Positions 9,799 through 18,845 of a stretch of 64,000 nt of DNA are shown here, piece after piece. Each line of letters begins with the position of its first letter. The first letter of the stretch is position 1. The position numbers and the translations under genes are program-made. Origin of the DNA: Microbacterium sp. TNHR37B (GTDB taxonomy: Bacteria; Actinomycetota; Actinomycetes; Actinomycetales; Microbacteriaceae); contig NZ_LQGV01000003.1 of NCBI RefSeq assembly GCF_001620065.1, forward strand, positions 682,001 to 746,000, read 5' to 3'. The notes beneath the pieces are model-generated. The model saw only the letters and a program-made list of their open reading frames with translations, made no database searches and was not told the DNA's origin.

Positions 9799-9948
9799 GA
9801 ACGCGACGTGACAGCTGGGGTTGTCACGTGGTCCGGGGGGACCACAGCGTTCATCTGGGGGATGATGTAGGCGCCATCGCGTGTCTGCATGTCGCATGTT
9901 GCTGGGGGGCACAATGCTGACGCAATTGATTGCTGTGGGGGAAGCGCA
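9799..9948 (+). ncRNA. Structured 5' leader with serial G-loop hairpins (candidate RNA regulatory element)
   Basis: The leader has at least three perfect hairpins: ACGTGACA/TGTCACGT (9806-9813, 9822-9829; loop GCTGGGGT), GTGGTCC/GGACCAC (9828-9834, 9839-9845; loop GGGG) and TCATC/GATGA (9851-9855, 9861-9865; loop TGGGG). A fourth, imperfect hairpin (9894-9917) exposes CTGGGGGGCA. A weak GCT/AGC stem (9932-9934, 9943-9945) puts the ribosome-binding site GTGGGGGA in its loop, 3 nt before the GTG start. The same design stands before the gene at 36041. No known riboswitch fold is recognised. Confidence 0.5.
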
Positions 9949-11481
9949 GTGAGCGCGGTCGACGAGGTCGTACCGGCACTGCATCTGCCGAGGTTCACGT
10001 CTCTGGGCACGGCGCGCACCAGCGCGTCGGTCGCTCCGCGTGCCTCCGCAGCGATCGCGAGCCGCCAACAGTGGGAGCGCCGCTTCCGCACCCGCTTGCG
10101 CGTGACCGACAGCACCATCGTGCTGCTGTCGTGCGTGCTCGCCTCGGTGCTCTCACTGTTGGCGACCTCTCCGCAGGTCCTCGCGACCGATCCGTGGGTT
10201 CTGCTGCGGGTGCCGTTGAGCACGGCGATCGTCTGGGCGATCGCGCTGGGGCTGCTCAACACCCGCGAGCCGGCGATCATGGGAAGCGGCGCGACGGAGT
10301 ACACACGTGTGCTCCACGCGACGGGGCTCGCCTTCGGCGCTCTGGCGATCGTCTACGTGGCCTTCGAGTGGCAGGGCATCCGCACGCAGCTGTTCTTCGC
10401 GCTGCCGGCCGGTGCCCTCGCCCTGCTGGTCTCGCGGTGGGTCGCGCGCCGCTGGCTCGTCGCGCAGCGCGCGCTGGGCCGATACTCGTCGCGCACCGTC
10501 GTGGTGGGCACCCGCGACGACGTGGAGTACGCCATCCGTACTCTCGGCGACGAGGGCCGCCTCGGCTACAACGTGGTGGGAACCGTCGTCCTCGACGACC
10601 AGATCGGAAGCCTCTCCGTGGGGACGGAGAGCTATCCGGTGGTCTCGGGCGACGACGCCGCACCCCGCGCTGCAGCCGAGCTGAACGCCGACACCATCAT
10701 GGTGGCCGGGCAACCCGCGGGCGACCCGACGTACATCAAGCGTCTCGCGTGGGAGCTCGAAGGCACCGCCGCAGAGCTGGTGCTCTCGAGCCGGATCGCC
10801 GACGTCGCCGGGCCCCGCATGTCGCTGCGCCCGGTCGAGGGGATGCCGCTCATCCACGTGCGGATCCCGACGTTCGAGGGCGGCGCGTATCTGATCAAGC
10901 GAGCTCTGGACGTCGTGGCGTCGGCAGCGTTCCTGCTGCTGTTCTCGCCGTTCATGGCGCTGATCGCACTGGCCATCAAGATCGACGACCCGGGCCCGGT
11001 GTTCTTCCAACAGGAGCGGGTCGGCCGCGACGGCCGCACGTTCAAGATGGTCAAGTTCCGCTCGATGCGCATCAACGCCGAAGCGGAGCTCGCCAAGCTC
11101 CTCGAGGCGAACGAGGGCGCCGGCCCGCTGTTCAAGATGAAGGACGACCCGCGCGTCACGCGCATCGGTCGCATCCTCCGCAAGTACTCGCTCGACGAGG
11201 TGCCGCAGTTCTTCAACGTGCTGCGCGGCGACATGAGCGTCGTCGGCCCGCGCCCGCCGCTGCCGGCGGAGGTCACCGCGTACAACGGCACCGTCTTCCG
11301 TCGCCTCTACATCAAGCCGGGCATCACCGGACCGTGGCAGGTGGGCGGCCGCAGCGATCTCTCCTGGGAGGAGAGCGTCCGGCTCGACCTGCGCTACGTG
11401 GAGAACTGGTCGGTGCTCAGCGATATCGTGCTGATGTGGCGAACGGCAAAAGTGATGATCAAGCCCGAGGGGGCGTACTGA
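9949..11481 (+). CDS. Polyprenyl-phosphate sugar-1-phosphate transferase (EPS initiating enzyme)
   Basis: A 510-residue membrane enzyme of the WbaP/CpsE type that moves a hexose-1-phosphate onto undecaprenyl phosphate to begin the polysaccharide repeat unit. Hydrophobic segments lie in the N-terminal third, followed by a CoA-binding-like domain (VVVGTRDDVEYAIRTLG). The C-terminal bacterial sugar-transferase domain has KRALDVVAS, FFQQERVGRDG, MVKFRSM, SLDEVPQFFNVLRGDMS and VGPRPPLP, then KPGITGPWQVGGRS. GTG 9949 is chosen because GGGGGA precedes it by 6 nt; an ATG at 9889 lies inside the structured leader. It is the first gene of a unit with the glycosyltransferase that follows. Confidence 0.92.
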   Translation: MSAVDEVVPALHLPRFTSLGTARTSASVAPRASAAIASRQQWERRFRTRLRVTDSTIVLLSCVLASVLSLLATSPQVLATDPWVLLRVPLSTAIVWAIALGLLNTREPAIMGSGATEYTRVLHATGLAFGALAIVYVAFEWQGIRTQLFFALPAGALALLVSRWVARRWLVAQRALGRYSSRTVVVGTRDDVEYAIRTLGDEGRLGYNVVGTVVLDDQIGSLSVGTESYPVVSGDDAAPRAAAELNADTIMVAGQPAGDPTYIKRLAWELEGTAAELVLSSRIADVAGPRMSLRPVEGMPLIHVRIPTFEGGAYLIKRALDVVASAAFLLLFSPFMALIALAIKIDDPGPVFFQQERVGRDGRTFKMVKFRSMRINAEAELAKLLEANEGAGPLFKMKDDPRVTRIGRILRKYSLDEVPQFFNVLRGDMSVVGPRPPLPAEVTAYNGTVFRRLYIKPGITGPWQVGGRSDLSWEESVRLDLRYVENWSVLSDIVLMWRTAKVMIKPEGAY

Positions 11482-11507
11482 ACCCCTCGCCGGCGAGCCC
11501 GGCGCCG

Positions 11508-12689
11508 GTGACGTCCGACGACGACGGAACCGTGCGACCGGTGCGCTCGCTGTCGATCGCGATGATCGGGACCCGCGGGGTCCCGGCGGCCTACGGCGGT
11601 TTCGAGACCGCCGTCGAGGAGGTCGGGCGCCGTCTGGCCGAACGCGGACACCGCGTCACGGTGTACACGCGGGGCTCCGACCACAAGGAGCGGGAGTTCC
11701 TCGGCATGCGCGTCGTGCATCTCGCCGCGCTCCCGGTCAAGCAGCTGGAGACCCTCAGCCACACGGGCCTCTCGGTAGGGCACGCGCTGCTGCGCCGGCG
11801 CCCCGACGCCGCTTTCGTCTTCAACGCCGCCAACTCGCCCTTCCTGCCGTTGCTGCGCGCACGGCGCATTCCGATCGCGCTCCACATGGACGGACTCGAG
11901 TGGAAGCGCTCGAAGTGGGGCCGGCGCGGCAAGGCCTACTACCGCTGGGCGGAAGAGTTCGGCGTGCGGTGGGCCGATGCGCTGATCGCCGATGCCCCCG
12001 GCATCTCCGACTACTACGACGCGGAGTTCTCGGTTCCGACCGAGCTCATCCGCTACGGCGCGCCGATCCTCGCCTCCGCCCCGGACGGTGGCGTGCGGGA
12101 GCGCGGACTGGAGCCCGACGGCTACCACCTGGTCGTCGCGCGCTTCGAACCCGAGAACCACGTGCTCGAGATCGTCGAGGGCTATCGGGCGAGCGGGGCG
12201 ACCATGCCTCTCGTCGTCGTCGGATCCGCTCCGTACAGCGCCGAATACACACAGCGGATCGCCGCCGCTGCTGAGGGTGACGACCGCATCCGGCTCCTGG
12301 GCGGGGTCTACGATCAGGACCTCCTCGATGCCCTCTACTTCCATGCGCACACCTATGTGCACGGCCACTCGGTGGGGGGCACCAACCCGTCCCTGCTCCG
12401 GGCGATGGGGGCGGGAACCGCGGTCATCGCCTACGACGTCGGCTTCAACCGCGAGACCCTCGACGGCAATGCCTGGTTCTTCGGCGACGCCGACGGCGCG
12501 CGGGATCGCTTCGACGAGGTGAAGAAGGACCCCGCCACGGCGACGAGGCGCGGACGCGAGATGCGCGCGCGCGCGGAAGAGTCGTTCCGCTGGGAGGCCG
12601 TCGCCGACGAGTACGAGGCCCTGGCCCATCGGCTGTCGTCAGGGGGGTCCGTCCACCGCACCGCCCGACGCGCACGCCGTCGATCGTGA
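11508..12689 (+). CDS. DUF1972-type glycosyltransferase (Cps2T-like rhamnosyltransferase)
   Basis: A protein of about 393 residues with an N-terminal DUF1972/GT4 domain (MIGTRGVPAAYGGFETAVEE, 20 residues) and a C-terminal GT1/GT4 domain (HGHSVGGTNPSLLRAMGAGTA). Proteins of this type, such as Cps2T, add rhamnose to the first, lipid-linked sugar, which suits its place after the initiating transferase and the dTDP-rhamnose operon; donor specificity is inferred. The start is uncertain. GTG 11508 lacks a ribosome-binding site, whereas an in-frame CTG at 11478 overlaps the upstream TGA and has GAGGGGG 5 nt before it, and would add ten residues. A 7-bp stem (CGAGGGG/CCCCTCG, 11466-11489) covers that junction. 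Confidence 0.88.
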   Translation: MTSDDDGTVRPVRSLSIAMIGTRGVPAAYGGFETAVEEVGRRLAERGHRVTVYTRGSDHKEREFLGMRVVHLAALPVKQLETLSHTGLSVGHALLRRRPDAAFVFNAANSPFLPLLRARRIPIALHMDGLEWKRSKWGRRGKAYYRWAEEFGVRWADALIADAPGISDYYDAEFSVPTELIRYGAPILASAPDGGVRERGLEPDGYHLVVARFEPENHVLEIVEGYRASGATMPLVVVGSAPYSAEYTQRIAAAAEGDDRIRLLGGVYDQDLLDALYFHAHTYVHGHSVGGTNPSLLRAMGAGTAVIAYDVGFNRETLDGNAWFFGDADGARDRFDEVKKDPATATRRGREMRARAEESFRWEAVADEYEALAHRLSSGGSVHRTARRARRRS

Positions 12690-12764
12690 CCCCCGCGTTC
12701 CGCGGTCGACACGAGGCGACCCCGGAGCGTCCCCGGTGCGCGCGCCACGAGCCCCGTTGCGGCG

Positions 12765-13361
12765 TCAGGCTTCGGCGAGTGCGCGGGAGAGCTGCGTGTG
12801 GAAGGTGCGGATGTAGCCCCGTGCGGCCGACAGAGTGCCGGCGTGCTTCGGCGCGCGTGATCCATGGTCGTCGGGGATGTCGAGCGGGTGCGGACGGCCG
12901 AACGACCACCCCGTGCGCGCCGTCGGCAGCAGTCCATAGGCGCGTCGCTTGTTGAGCTCACCGGCCACCTCGTCGAGGCTCGTCGCACCCGTGACGTCGG
13001 CGGAGAGCACGTTCGCCTCGCGCAGAGTGAACGTCCGCTCGCGCGCCGTCGGCACCAACCGGGCGACGGCGGCGCGCTCGGCCAGCGACGCCGTGATGAC
13101 CAGGTCGGCGTCCTCGATCAGCTCGGCGTCGAGCTGTCGTGAACGATGGGCAGCCACCTCCTCGTGCGCCACCCCGTCGCGCACGAGGATCTCGTCGACG
13201 ACGGAGCACACCGGAAGGCTGCCGGCGACGTGGGCACCGGCGCTCTGCAGTCTCCAGCCCTCGGCCCCGCCATCGGCGGCGACGAGACCGGAGAACTCGA
13301 ACTGCAGGAGCGGCGATCGACAGACGTTCGCGGCGCAGACGAACAAGAGGCGTTTCTCCAC
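12765..13361 (-). CDS. Low-molecular-weight protein-tyrosine phosphatase family protein
   Basis: A 198-residue protein with the LMW-PTP P-loop C9-AANVC-R15-S near the N-terminus (FVCAANVCRSP). The usual family length is about 150; the C-terminal extension (GRPHPLDIPDDHG region) carries a DPY-like acidic segment. In EPS loci such phosphatases remove phosphate from the Tyr cluster of the BY-kinase, here encoded at 17484-18845. GTG 13361 is chosen for its GGGGGAAA ribosome-binding site; a TACAGT -10 (minus strand, 13414-13419) lies 53 nt upstream. It is convergent with the glycosyltransferase ending at 12689 and divergent from the one at 13469. Confidence 0.85.
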   Translation of the reverse strand: MEKRLLFVCAANVCRSPLLQFEFSGLVAADGGAEGWRLQSAGAHVAGSLPVCSVVDEILVRDGVAHEEVAAHRSRQLDAELIEDADLVITASLAERAAVARLVPTARERTFTLREANVLSADVTGATSLDEVAGELNKRRAYGLLPTARTGWSFGRPHPLDIPDDHGSRAPKHAGTLSAARGYIRTFHTQLSRALAEA

Positions 13362-13468
13362 GTGGTTTCCCCCGATTTCCGCGTGCAGAGCTGTATGGAC
13401 GAGCGTGGCTCCCACTGTACTCGGCGCAGGTGGGGCACGACCGACACACCGGAAGAGAGAATGGACCG

Positions 13469-14629
13469 ATGGCGGAACGATCTGAGACACCCGCACGCGA
13501 GACCTACCTGCTGGTGCATCCCGGCGCCGAGCTCTTCGGCTCCGACCGGATGCTGCTGGAGAGCGCGCGAGGGATCGTCGACTCCGGCGCGCGCGCCGTG
13601 GTCGCCCTCCCCGAGCACGGACCGCTCGTCGATCACCTGCGCGGTGCCGGCGCCGAGGTGGTGATCCTCCCGATGCTCGTGCTCCGCAAGTCTCTCCTGC
13701 GCCCCCGGGGATGGCCGACGCTGATCCGGAACACCCTGCGGGGAGCGGGCGCGGCCTGGCGCCTCATCGGCCGGGTGCGTCCCGCCGCCGTCTACGTGAG
13801 CACCATCACGATTCCGCAATGGCCGCTCCTCGCCCGCGTCCGGCGCGTCCCCGTCGTCAGCCACGTGCACGAGGCCGAGGCGTCGGGGTCGCGGCTCATC
13901 AACGCCGCGCTCTACGCACCGCATCTCGCCGCCACCACCGTGCTGGTCAACAGCGAGTTCAGCCGCACCACGATCGCCGCCGCCCTCCCCCGCGCCGCAC
14001 GTCACGCCGACCTCGTCTTCAACGGCGTCGCCGGGCCGAGTGAGGCCGCGCTTCCGCGGGAGGAGATCGACGAGCTCCGCGTGCTCTACATGGGTCGACT
14101 GTCGCCGCGGAAGGGCGTGGACGACGTCATCTCGGCCGTCGCGCTTCTCGCCGAGCGCGGGCGACCGGCCACCGTGTCCTTGCTCGGCTCGGTCTTCACC
14201 GGCTACGAGTGGTACGAGCAGGAGCTCCGGGAGCGGGCGGCCGAGCTCGGCGGTGACACCGTGCGGTTCCTCGGCTTCCGCCCCGACGTGTGGTCGGTGC
14301 TGGCCGAGCACGACGTGCTCGTGGTGCCGAGCCGCATCGATGAGCCGTTCGGCAACACGGCGGTCGAAGGCATCCTCGCGCTGCGTCCCGTCGTCGCGAG
14401 CGACACCAGCGGCCTGCGCGAGGCGGCCGGTGGCTACCCGACGACCGCCCTCGTCGCACCCCACGCGCCGACGGCCATCGCCGACGCCCTGGAGGACATC
14501 GTTCGCACCTGGACCGACCTGCGGGGGCGCCTCGAGGCGAGCAGAGCGCAGGCGGAGGCGCGACACGCCCCGAAGCTCTACCGTCGCGCGGTCAGTGACG
14601 CGGTGCGGTCGGCGGGTTCCGTTCGCTGA
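13469..14629 (+). CDS. GT4-family glycosyltransferase
   Basis: A 386-residue GT-B fold enzyme. The N-terminal acceptor domain contains LLVHPGAELFGSDRMLLE and VVSHVHEAEASGSRLIN. The C-terminal nucleotide-sugar domain has LYMGRLSPRKGVDDVI, then RIDEPFGNTAVEGILALRPV with the family E-x7-E pair. It would add a sugar to the EPS repeat unit at the cytoplasmic face; donor and linkage cannot be read from sequence. ATG 13469 is supported by GGAAGAGAG about 10 nt upstream. Confidence 0.88.
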   Translation: MAERSETPARETYLLVHPGAELFGSDRMLLESARGIVDSGARAVVALPEHGPLVDHLRGAGAEVVILPMLVLRKSLLRPRGWPTLIRNTLRGAGAAWRLIGRVRPAAVYVSTITIPQWPLLARVRRVPVVSHVHEAEASGSRLINAALYAPHLAATTVLVNSEFSRTTIAAALPRAARHADLVFNGVAGPSEAALPREEIDELRVLYMGRLSPRKGVDDVISAVALLAERGRPATVSLLGSVFTGYEWYEQELRERAAELGGDTVRFLGFRPDVWSVLAEHDVLVVPSRIDEPFGNTAVEGILALRPVVASDTSGLREAAGGYPTTALVAPHAPTAIADALEDIVRTWTDLRGRLEASRAQAEARHAPKLYRRAVSDAVRSAGSVR

Positions 14630-14670
14630 CGACGCCGCGCCGCCCGGTCGCTCCCGGCCCGCCTCGGTCC

Positions 14671-14730
14671 CTGACCGCCGAGACCGGGAGAGCGCAGCCG
14701 CAGCCCGCTCCCCCGCTCCCGCGCGGTCAG
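14671..14730. terminator. Long inverted repeat between convergent genes
   Basis: CTGACCGC (14671-14678) and GCGGTCAG (14723-14730) are exact complements around a GC-rich interior that can also pair (GGGAGAGCG with CGCTCCC). The right arm overlaps the stop codon of the minus-strand beta-helix gene. It is a candidate bidirectional terminator without a U-run. Confidence 0.4.
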
Positions 14731-17324
14731 CGGCTCTGGGCTCCGATGACCTTGGCTCCCTCGGTCAGTGCGCTCTTCGCGGCGACGGCGGCGGGAACCG
14801 GTGACGCGTTCGAACTCTGAGCCGAACGCATCGTCGACAGCAGCTTCAGCTCGGGAGACAGCACCGCAGCGCCGTCGACCGCGCGAGAGGTCTTGTCGCG
14901 GCCGGTCGCCGAGACGTAGGCCGAGAAGGAGGCGTGGCGCTGGTTGCCGTTGCCCGCCTGCGCCCACTGCGCGAAGTTGCTGGTGGCGGAGGCGCGGGTG
15001 CGGTGGTAGACGTTTCCGCCGCTCTCGGTGACCATCTTGGCTCCCGTGAACTCCCGCGACCAGTCATTGACGCACACGACGCAGTCGCCCTGCGCCTCGG
15101 AGATGACGTTGTTGCTCACGACGACGTTGCGTACCGTCCAGGGCACGGTGGGGTCGGGGTTGGGGCGCCGCGGATCGTGCCCGGGCAGACTCGTGTTGGA
15201 GGCGCGACGCTCGTCCTGCGTGATGTAGACGCTTCCCGTGGCGTTGTCGGACAGCGTGTTGTTCCACACCGCCGCGTTGCCCGAGTTGGCGATGAGGATG
15301 CCCGCCTTGCCCGAACCGGCGACGAGGTTGTTCGCGATCACGGCCTTGTCAGACAGCTCCACGACCAGGCCGTACCCGGTGTTACCGGAGACGTCGTTGT
15401 CGGTGAACGTCAGGTCGTAGACCGACTCGTCGAACCAGGGGCCCTGACCTTTGTTGTCGATGAACGAGCTGTCGGTCACCTGGATCCCGCGGGCCCGGGT
15501 GACTTTGAGCGCTCCCGAGACCGGGGCCCGGTTGAAGCCCTGCGAGTTGTTGTTGACCGACAGCATCCCCTTCACGGTGAGGCCGTCGGACTGCGATGCC
15601 CCTGCACCCAGGAGGCCGTTGTTCGCGACGGTCACCCGAGTGAGGGTGACGTTCGAGGCCCACGTGTAGAAGCCGGTGGTCGCATTGTCGCGAATCGTCA
15701 CGTCGGTCAGGGTGATGCGGGGCTGATCGGCGGTGACGGTTCCCATCTCGGGCACGCTCGTGGCGTAGCGACGGATCCCGATACCGCGGATCTCGGCATC
15801 GGTCGCCCGAATGGTGAGCGCCTTGGACAGAGTGCTCGCTTCGACCTTCTTGCCGCTGGGATTGGATCCGATGACGAGCGCCTTGCCGGCGCGGTCCACG
15901 TAGAAGGTTCCGGAGGTGACCGCTGAGCGCGATCCCACCTGGGTCAGGGGCTTGCCGTCGATCCAGATCTGGTCGGGATGCGCCGCCATGGGCTTTTTGG
16001 GATCCAGCCACTGCCAGCCGGGCTGCGTGCCGTCGGGCTTGCCCTTGGCGTAGGTCGGGCTGGAGTCGAAGAACGTCGTCCAGCCGCTCTTGACCCAGAC
16101 GGAACCGGACTGCTGCCAGCCGCTGACGACCTCGGCGCCATCGAGCCAGACCTCTTCGTTCGGGTAGGGCTGGATCGTGATGCCGGTGCGGGGGATCACG
16201 AACACCGACTGGTGGTAGCTCCCCTTGCGCAGCACCACGGTGCCATAGTTCTTGGCCAGCTCGACGGCACGCTCGATGGTCTTGACCGGCTGGCTCTTCG
16301 TGCCGGGAGCGGAGTCCTTGCCGCTCGGTGCGACGAAGATCGCCCCCGCGGGAACGGGGTAGGCGAGTGTGCCGGGCGCTGCTGCGCCGACATCGCCGCG
16401 CTTGCCCGGATAGTCCACGCGCACGGCGCCCTGCCCGGTGGGGGACGGCTCGGCCGTCGCCGTCGGCGTGGGAGTCGGCTTCGGCGTCGCACTGGCCGTG
16501 GGCTTCGGAGTGGGCGTCGGCTTCGGCGTCGGCTTCGGGGTGACCGTCGGTGTGGGCTGGGGGGTCGGCGCGGGCGCCGGGGCAGCGCTGGTGCGTCGGC
16601 TGCTGAGGTTGTCGAACGACACGGGCATCACGGCACCGGCGCCCGAGGCGTAGACGAAAGCTCCCACAGACCCGGCGGCCCGTACGCGCGACGCCGACGT
16701 GTCTGCGGTGCGGAGCATCCAGGCGGCCGGCTGGGTGGCGCTGGCGCGCCACGCGCTGGCCGACACGGTCACGGTGCGACCGGCGCCACTGACGGCGGCG
16801 CGGATCCGGACCGACTCCCCTGCCTTCACCCGGAACGGAAGCGCCGTGCGCGCGAGCGTCGTGAACGACATCCCCGCCGATCGGGCAATCTCGAGATCGG
16901 CCCGCCCGTTGGAGCGCACGATCACTCGCGCGGCGTAGCCCGAGGTGGAGGTGGCGCGGACGAGATGCGACGCGTAGACGGTCGACCCCGACTTCGGCAG
17001 CCGTGGCAACCGCACGTCGATCCTGCTGACGACGTTCGCGGCGGTGGCCACCGAAGGAAGCAGGGCACGCGCGGACCGTCCGGCTCCGGCGACGGTGAGC
17101 GTCGCGGTACCACGGGAGACCGAGCCGGCACGCGTGGGAACGACGGCATAGCGTCCGCCGTCGAGACTGGCGCCCCATCCCGAAGCGACCGTGCGACTCA
17201 TCGAGTCGCGGGCGAGCGTGTCGTCGGCGGCCACGGAAGGCGTGGTCGTCAGCAACGGCGCCACGAGCGCCGCGAGGGCGATGGCGATGAGGGTGAAGCG
17301 ACGAGGGGCAGGCGACGACGACAT
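14727..17324 (-). CDS. Secreted right-handed beta-helix protein with N-terminal matrix module
   Basis: An 865-residue exported protein. A signal peptide (residues 1-34, LIAIALAALVAPLLTTTPSVA) precedes a ~200-residue module opening ARDSMSRTVASGWG, which also occurs twice in the adhesin at 25590-30509. A Pro/Thr/Lys linker (about 265-335, repeated PTPKP) leads to a DUF1565-like start (IFVAPSGKDSAPGTKSQP) and a pectate-lyase-type beta-helix with repeated N/D-rich turns (NNGLLGAG, DNDVSGNTG, NNLVAGSG, NNTLSDNATG). Such proteins bind or cut polysaccharide; the enzymatic role is not settled by motif. It lies between EPS genes, so it may modify or anchor the polymer. Start 17324 follows TGGAG at 8 nt. 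Confidence 0.85.
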   Translation of the reverse strand: MSSSPAPRRFTLIAIALAALVAPLLTTTPSVAADDTLARDSMSRTVASGWGASLDGGRYAVVPTRAGSVSRGTATLTVAGAGRSARALLPSVATAANVVSRIDVRLPRLPKSGSTVYASHLVRATSTSGYAARVIVRSNGRADLEIARSAGMSFTTLARTALPFRVKAGESVRIRAAVSGAGRTVTVSASAWRASATQPAAWMLRTADTSASRVRAAGSVGAFVYASGAGAVMPVSFDNLSSRRTSAAPAPAPTPQPTPTVTPKPTPKPTPTPKPTASATPKPTPTPTATAEPSPTGQGAVRVDYPGKRGDVGAAAPGTLAYPVPAGAIFVAPSGKDSAPGTKSQPVKTIERAVELAKNYGTVVLRKGSYHQSVFVIPRTGITIQPYPNEEVWLDGAEVVSGWQQSGSVWVKSGWTTFFDSSPTYAKGKPDGTQPGWQWLDPKKPMAAHPDQIWIDGKPLTQVGSRSAVTSGTFYVDRAGKALVIGSNPSGKKVEASTLSKALTIRATDAEIRGIGIRRYATSVPEMGTVTADQPRITLTDVTIRDNATTGFYTWASNVTLTRVTVANNGLLGAGASQSDGLTVKGMLSVNNNSQGFNRAPVSGALKVTRARGIQVTDSSFIDNKGQGPWFDESVYDLTFTDNDVSGNTGYGLVVELSDKAVIANNLVAGSGKAGILIANSGNAAVWNNTLSDNATGSVYITQDERRASNTSLPGHDPRRPNPDPTVPWTVRNVVVSNNVISEAQGDCVVCVNDWSREFTGAKMVTESGGNVYHRTRASATSNFAQWAQAGNGNQRHASFSAYVSATGRDKTSRAVDGAAVLSPELKLLSTMRSAQSSNASPVPAAVAAKSALTEGAKVIGAQSR

Positions 17325-17483
17325 ATGAGGGTCTCCAGGCAACCGCGGGTCGGGCTGGGGGGAACGCAAGCGGGTGGCAGAAAACGTACCACCGCGGTCA
17401 ACCGATCCGCACGGGTGTGAGAGCACTCTCATGCCAGCGCATGGAGCTGCGCCGGCCGCCGCCGGCGACGATCCGGCCTCGGG

Positions 17484-18845
17484 TCAGTTCTCGGAGAGGT
17501 AGTAGTACCGGTCGCGCCGCGCCTCGGCGACGTTGTTCAGGACGAAGCCAGCCAGGTTCGCGCGCACCCCGGTGAGCGCCGCGATACAGCGCTCCACCTG
17601 GGTTTTTGCGGTCTTGCGGGTGTTGATGATCGCGATCGTGGCATCGACGTACTGCGAGATGACGGTGGCATCGGAGACCGACAGCACGGGGGCCGTGTCG
17701 ATGACGACGAGGTCGTAGGAGGGGCGCAGCGCCTCCACGAGGAGTCGCATCCGATTCGACGCGAGCAGTTCGGCGGGGTTCGGGGCCGGCTCCCCCGCGG
17801 TGAGCACCGCGAGGCCTCCCGCGCTCTCGATGATCGCGTCCTCGGCCTCGACGGCCTCGACGAGCACCGAGGTGAGTCCCACCGCGTTCTCGAGCCCGAG
17901 TGTGGTCGCCACGGTGGGGCGACGCAGGTCCGCATCGATGAGGAGCACGCGTTGGCCGGACTCGACGTAGGCGAGTGCCAGGTTGACCGCAGTGGTGGTC
18001 TTTCCCTCTCCGGCGACGGACGAGGTGACGGCGATCGCACCGATGCGATGCTCGACGGCGGAGAACTTCAGCGCCGAGCGGACCTGTCGATAGGCCTCCG
18101 CTCCGTGGCCGTTGGGCTTGGTCAAGACCACGGGACCGCTCGGCTTGCCCTTCTGCCGCGGCACGGCGCCCAGCACCGGCAGGTCGGTGACCTCGGCGAG
18201 CGCATTGCGCGAGCGCACGCGGGTGTCCAGCAGCGCCCACGCGCTCAGTGCGAGGGCGGCAAGGAGCGCGCCGATCAGCACGCCGATGACCGCGTTCTGC
18301 GACTTGTTCGGCGAGGACTGGACGGTGGCGGGCACGGCGGGATCGATCACGCGGGCAACGACCGTCGACTCACCCTTGTCGTCCTTCGGCGCGATCGTGT
18401 ACACGGCCTGCGTGAGGTTGTCGGCGATGGAGTTGCCCACCTCGGCGGCGAACTCGGGGTTGGCGGAGGCGGCGGTGATCTCGAGAACGACGGTGTTCTG
18501 CGGGATCTCGACCTTCGTCATGCGGCGCAGATCCGTGAGGGTCAGGTCGGGACGGGTGCCCGCCAGGTCATCGCGGACCTCGTCGAGCACGGCGGCCGAC
18601 GTGGCCAGCTGTGCGAAGGAGAGCATCTGGTTCTGCGTGTAGGCCGACCCTTGATTGATGTCGGAGCCGCTGGACGCGGTACGCATCGAGAAGTAGATCG
18701 ACGCGGTCGAGTGGAAGACGGGGGTCAGCGTCGAGCTGTAGCCGAACGCGGCGAGACCGCCCACGACCCCGGCGACCACGATCACCCACCACAGTTGCAG
18801 GAACACGGACGGCAGCCGTGTCGCCGCCGATTGCGTGGTGCTCAT
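17484..18845 (-). CDS. Wzz/BY-kinase: polysaccharide co-polymerase and tyrosine autokinase
   Basis: A 453-residue single-chain bacterial tyrosine kinase with fused Wzz domain. TM1 is at about 16-36, the extracytoplasmic Wzz region at about 40-180 and TM2 at about 184-205. The kinase has Walker A (SSVAGEGKTT, 275-284), Walker A' (LLIDADLRR, 301-309) and Walker B (VVIDTAP, 380-386). The tail ends in YYYLSEN (Tyr447-449), the autophosphorylation cluster, short compared with proteobacterial Wzc. It sets chain length together with the Wzy-like protein encoded just upstream, whose stop overlaps its ATG (ATGA). A TGCTCA/TGAGCA hairpin (18839-18861) holds AGGGGG in its loop and the start codon in its stem. 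Confidence 0.93.
   Translation of the reverse strand: MSTTQSAATRLPSVFLQLWWVIVVAGVVGGLAAFGYSSTLTPVFHSTASIYFSMRTASSGSDINQGSAYTQNQMLSFAQLATSAAVLDEVRDDLAGTRPDLTLTDLRRMTKVEIPQNTVVLEITAASANPEFAAEVGNSIADNLTQAVYTIAPKDDKGESTVVARVIDPAVPATVQSSPNKSQNAVIGVLIGALLAALALSAWALLDTRVRSRNALAEVTDLPVLGAVPRQKGKPSGPVVLTKPNGHGAEAYRQVRSALKFSAVEHRIGAIAVTSSVAGEGKTTTAVNLALAYVESGQRVLLIDADLRRPTVATTLGLENAVGLTSVLVEAVEAEDAIIESAGGLAVLTAGEPAPNPAELLASNRMRLLVEALRPSYDLVVIDTAPVLSVSDATVISQYVDATIAIINTRKTAKTQVERCIAALTGVRANLAGFVLNNVAEARRDRYYYLSEN

Noticed and set aside
9930..11477. N-terminal half of a 919-codon frame running into the glycosyltransferase
   Set aside because: The first ~515 residues are an out-of-frame shadow of the sugar-transferase gene; only the part after about 11478 codes for a protein.
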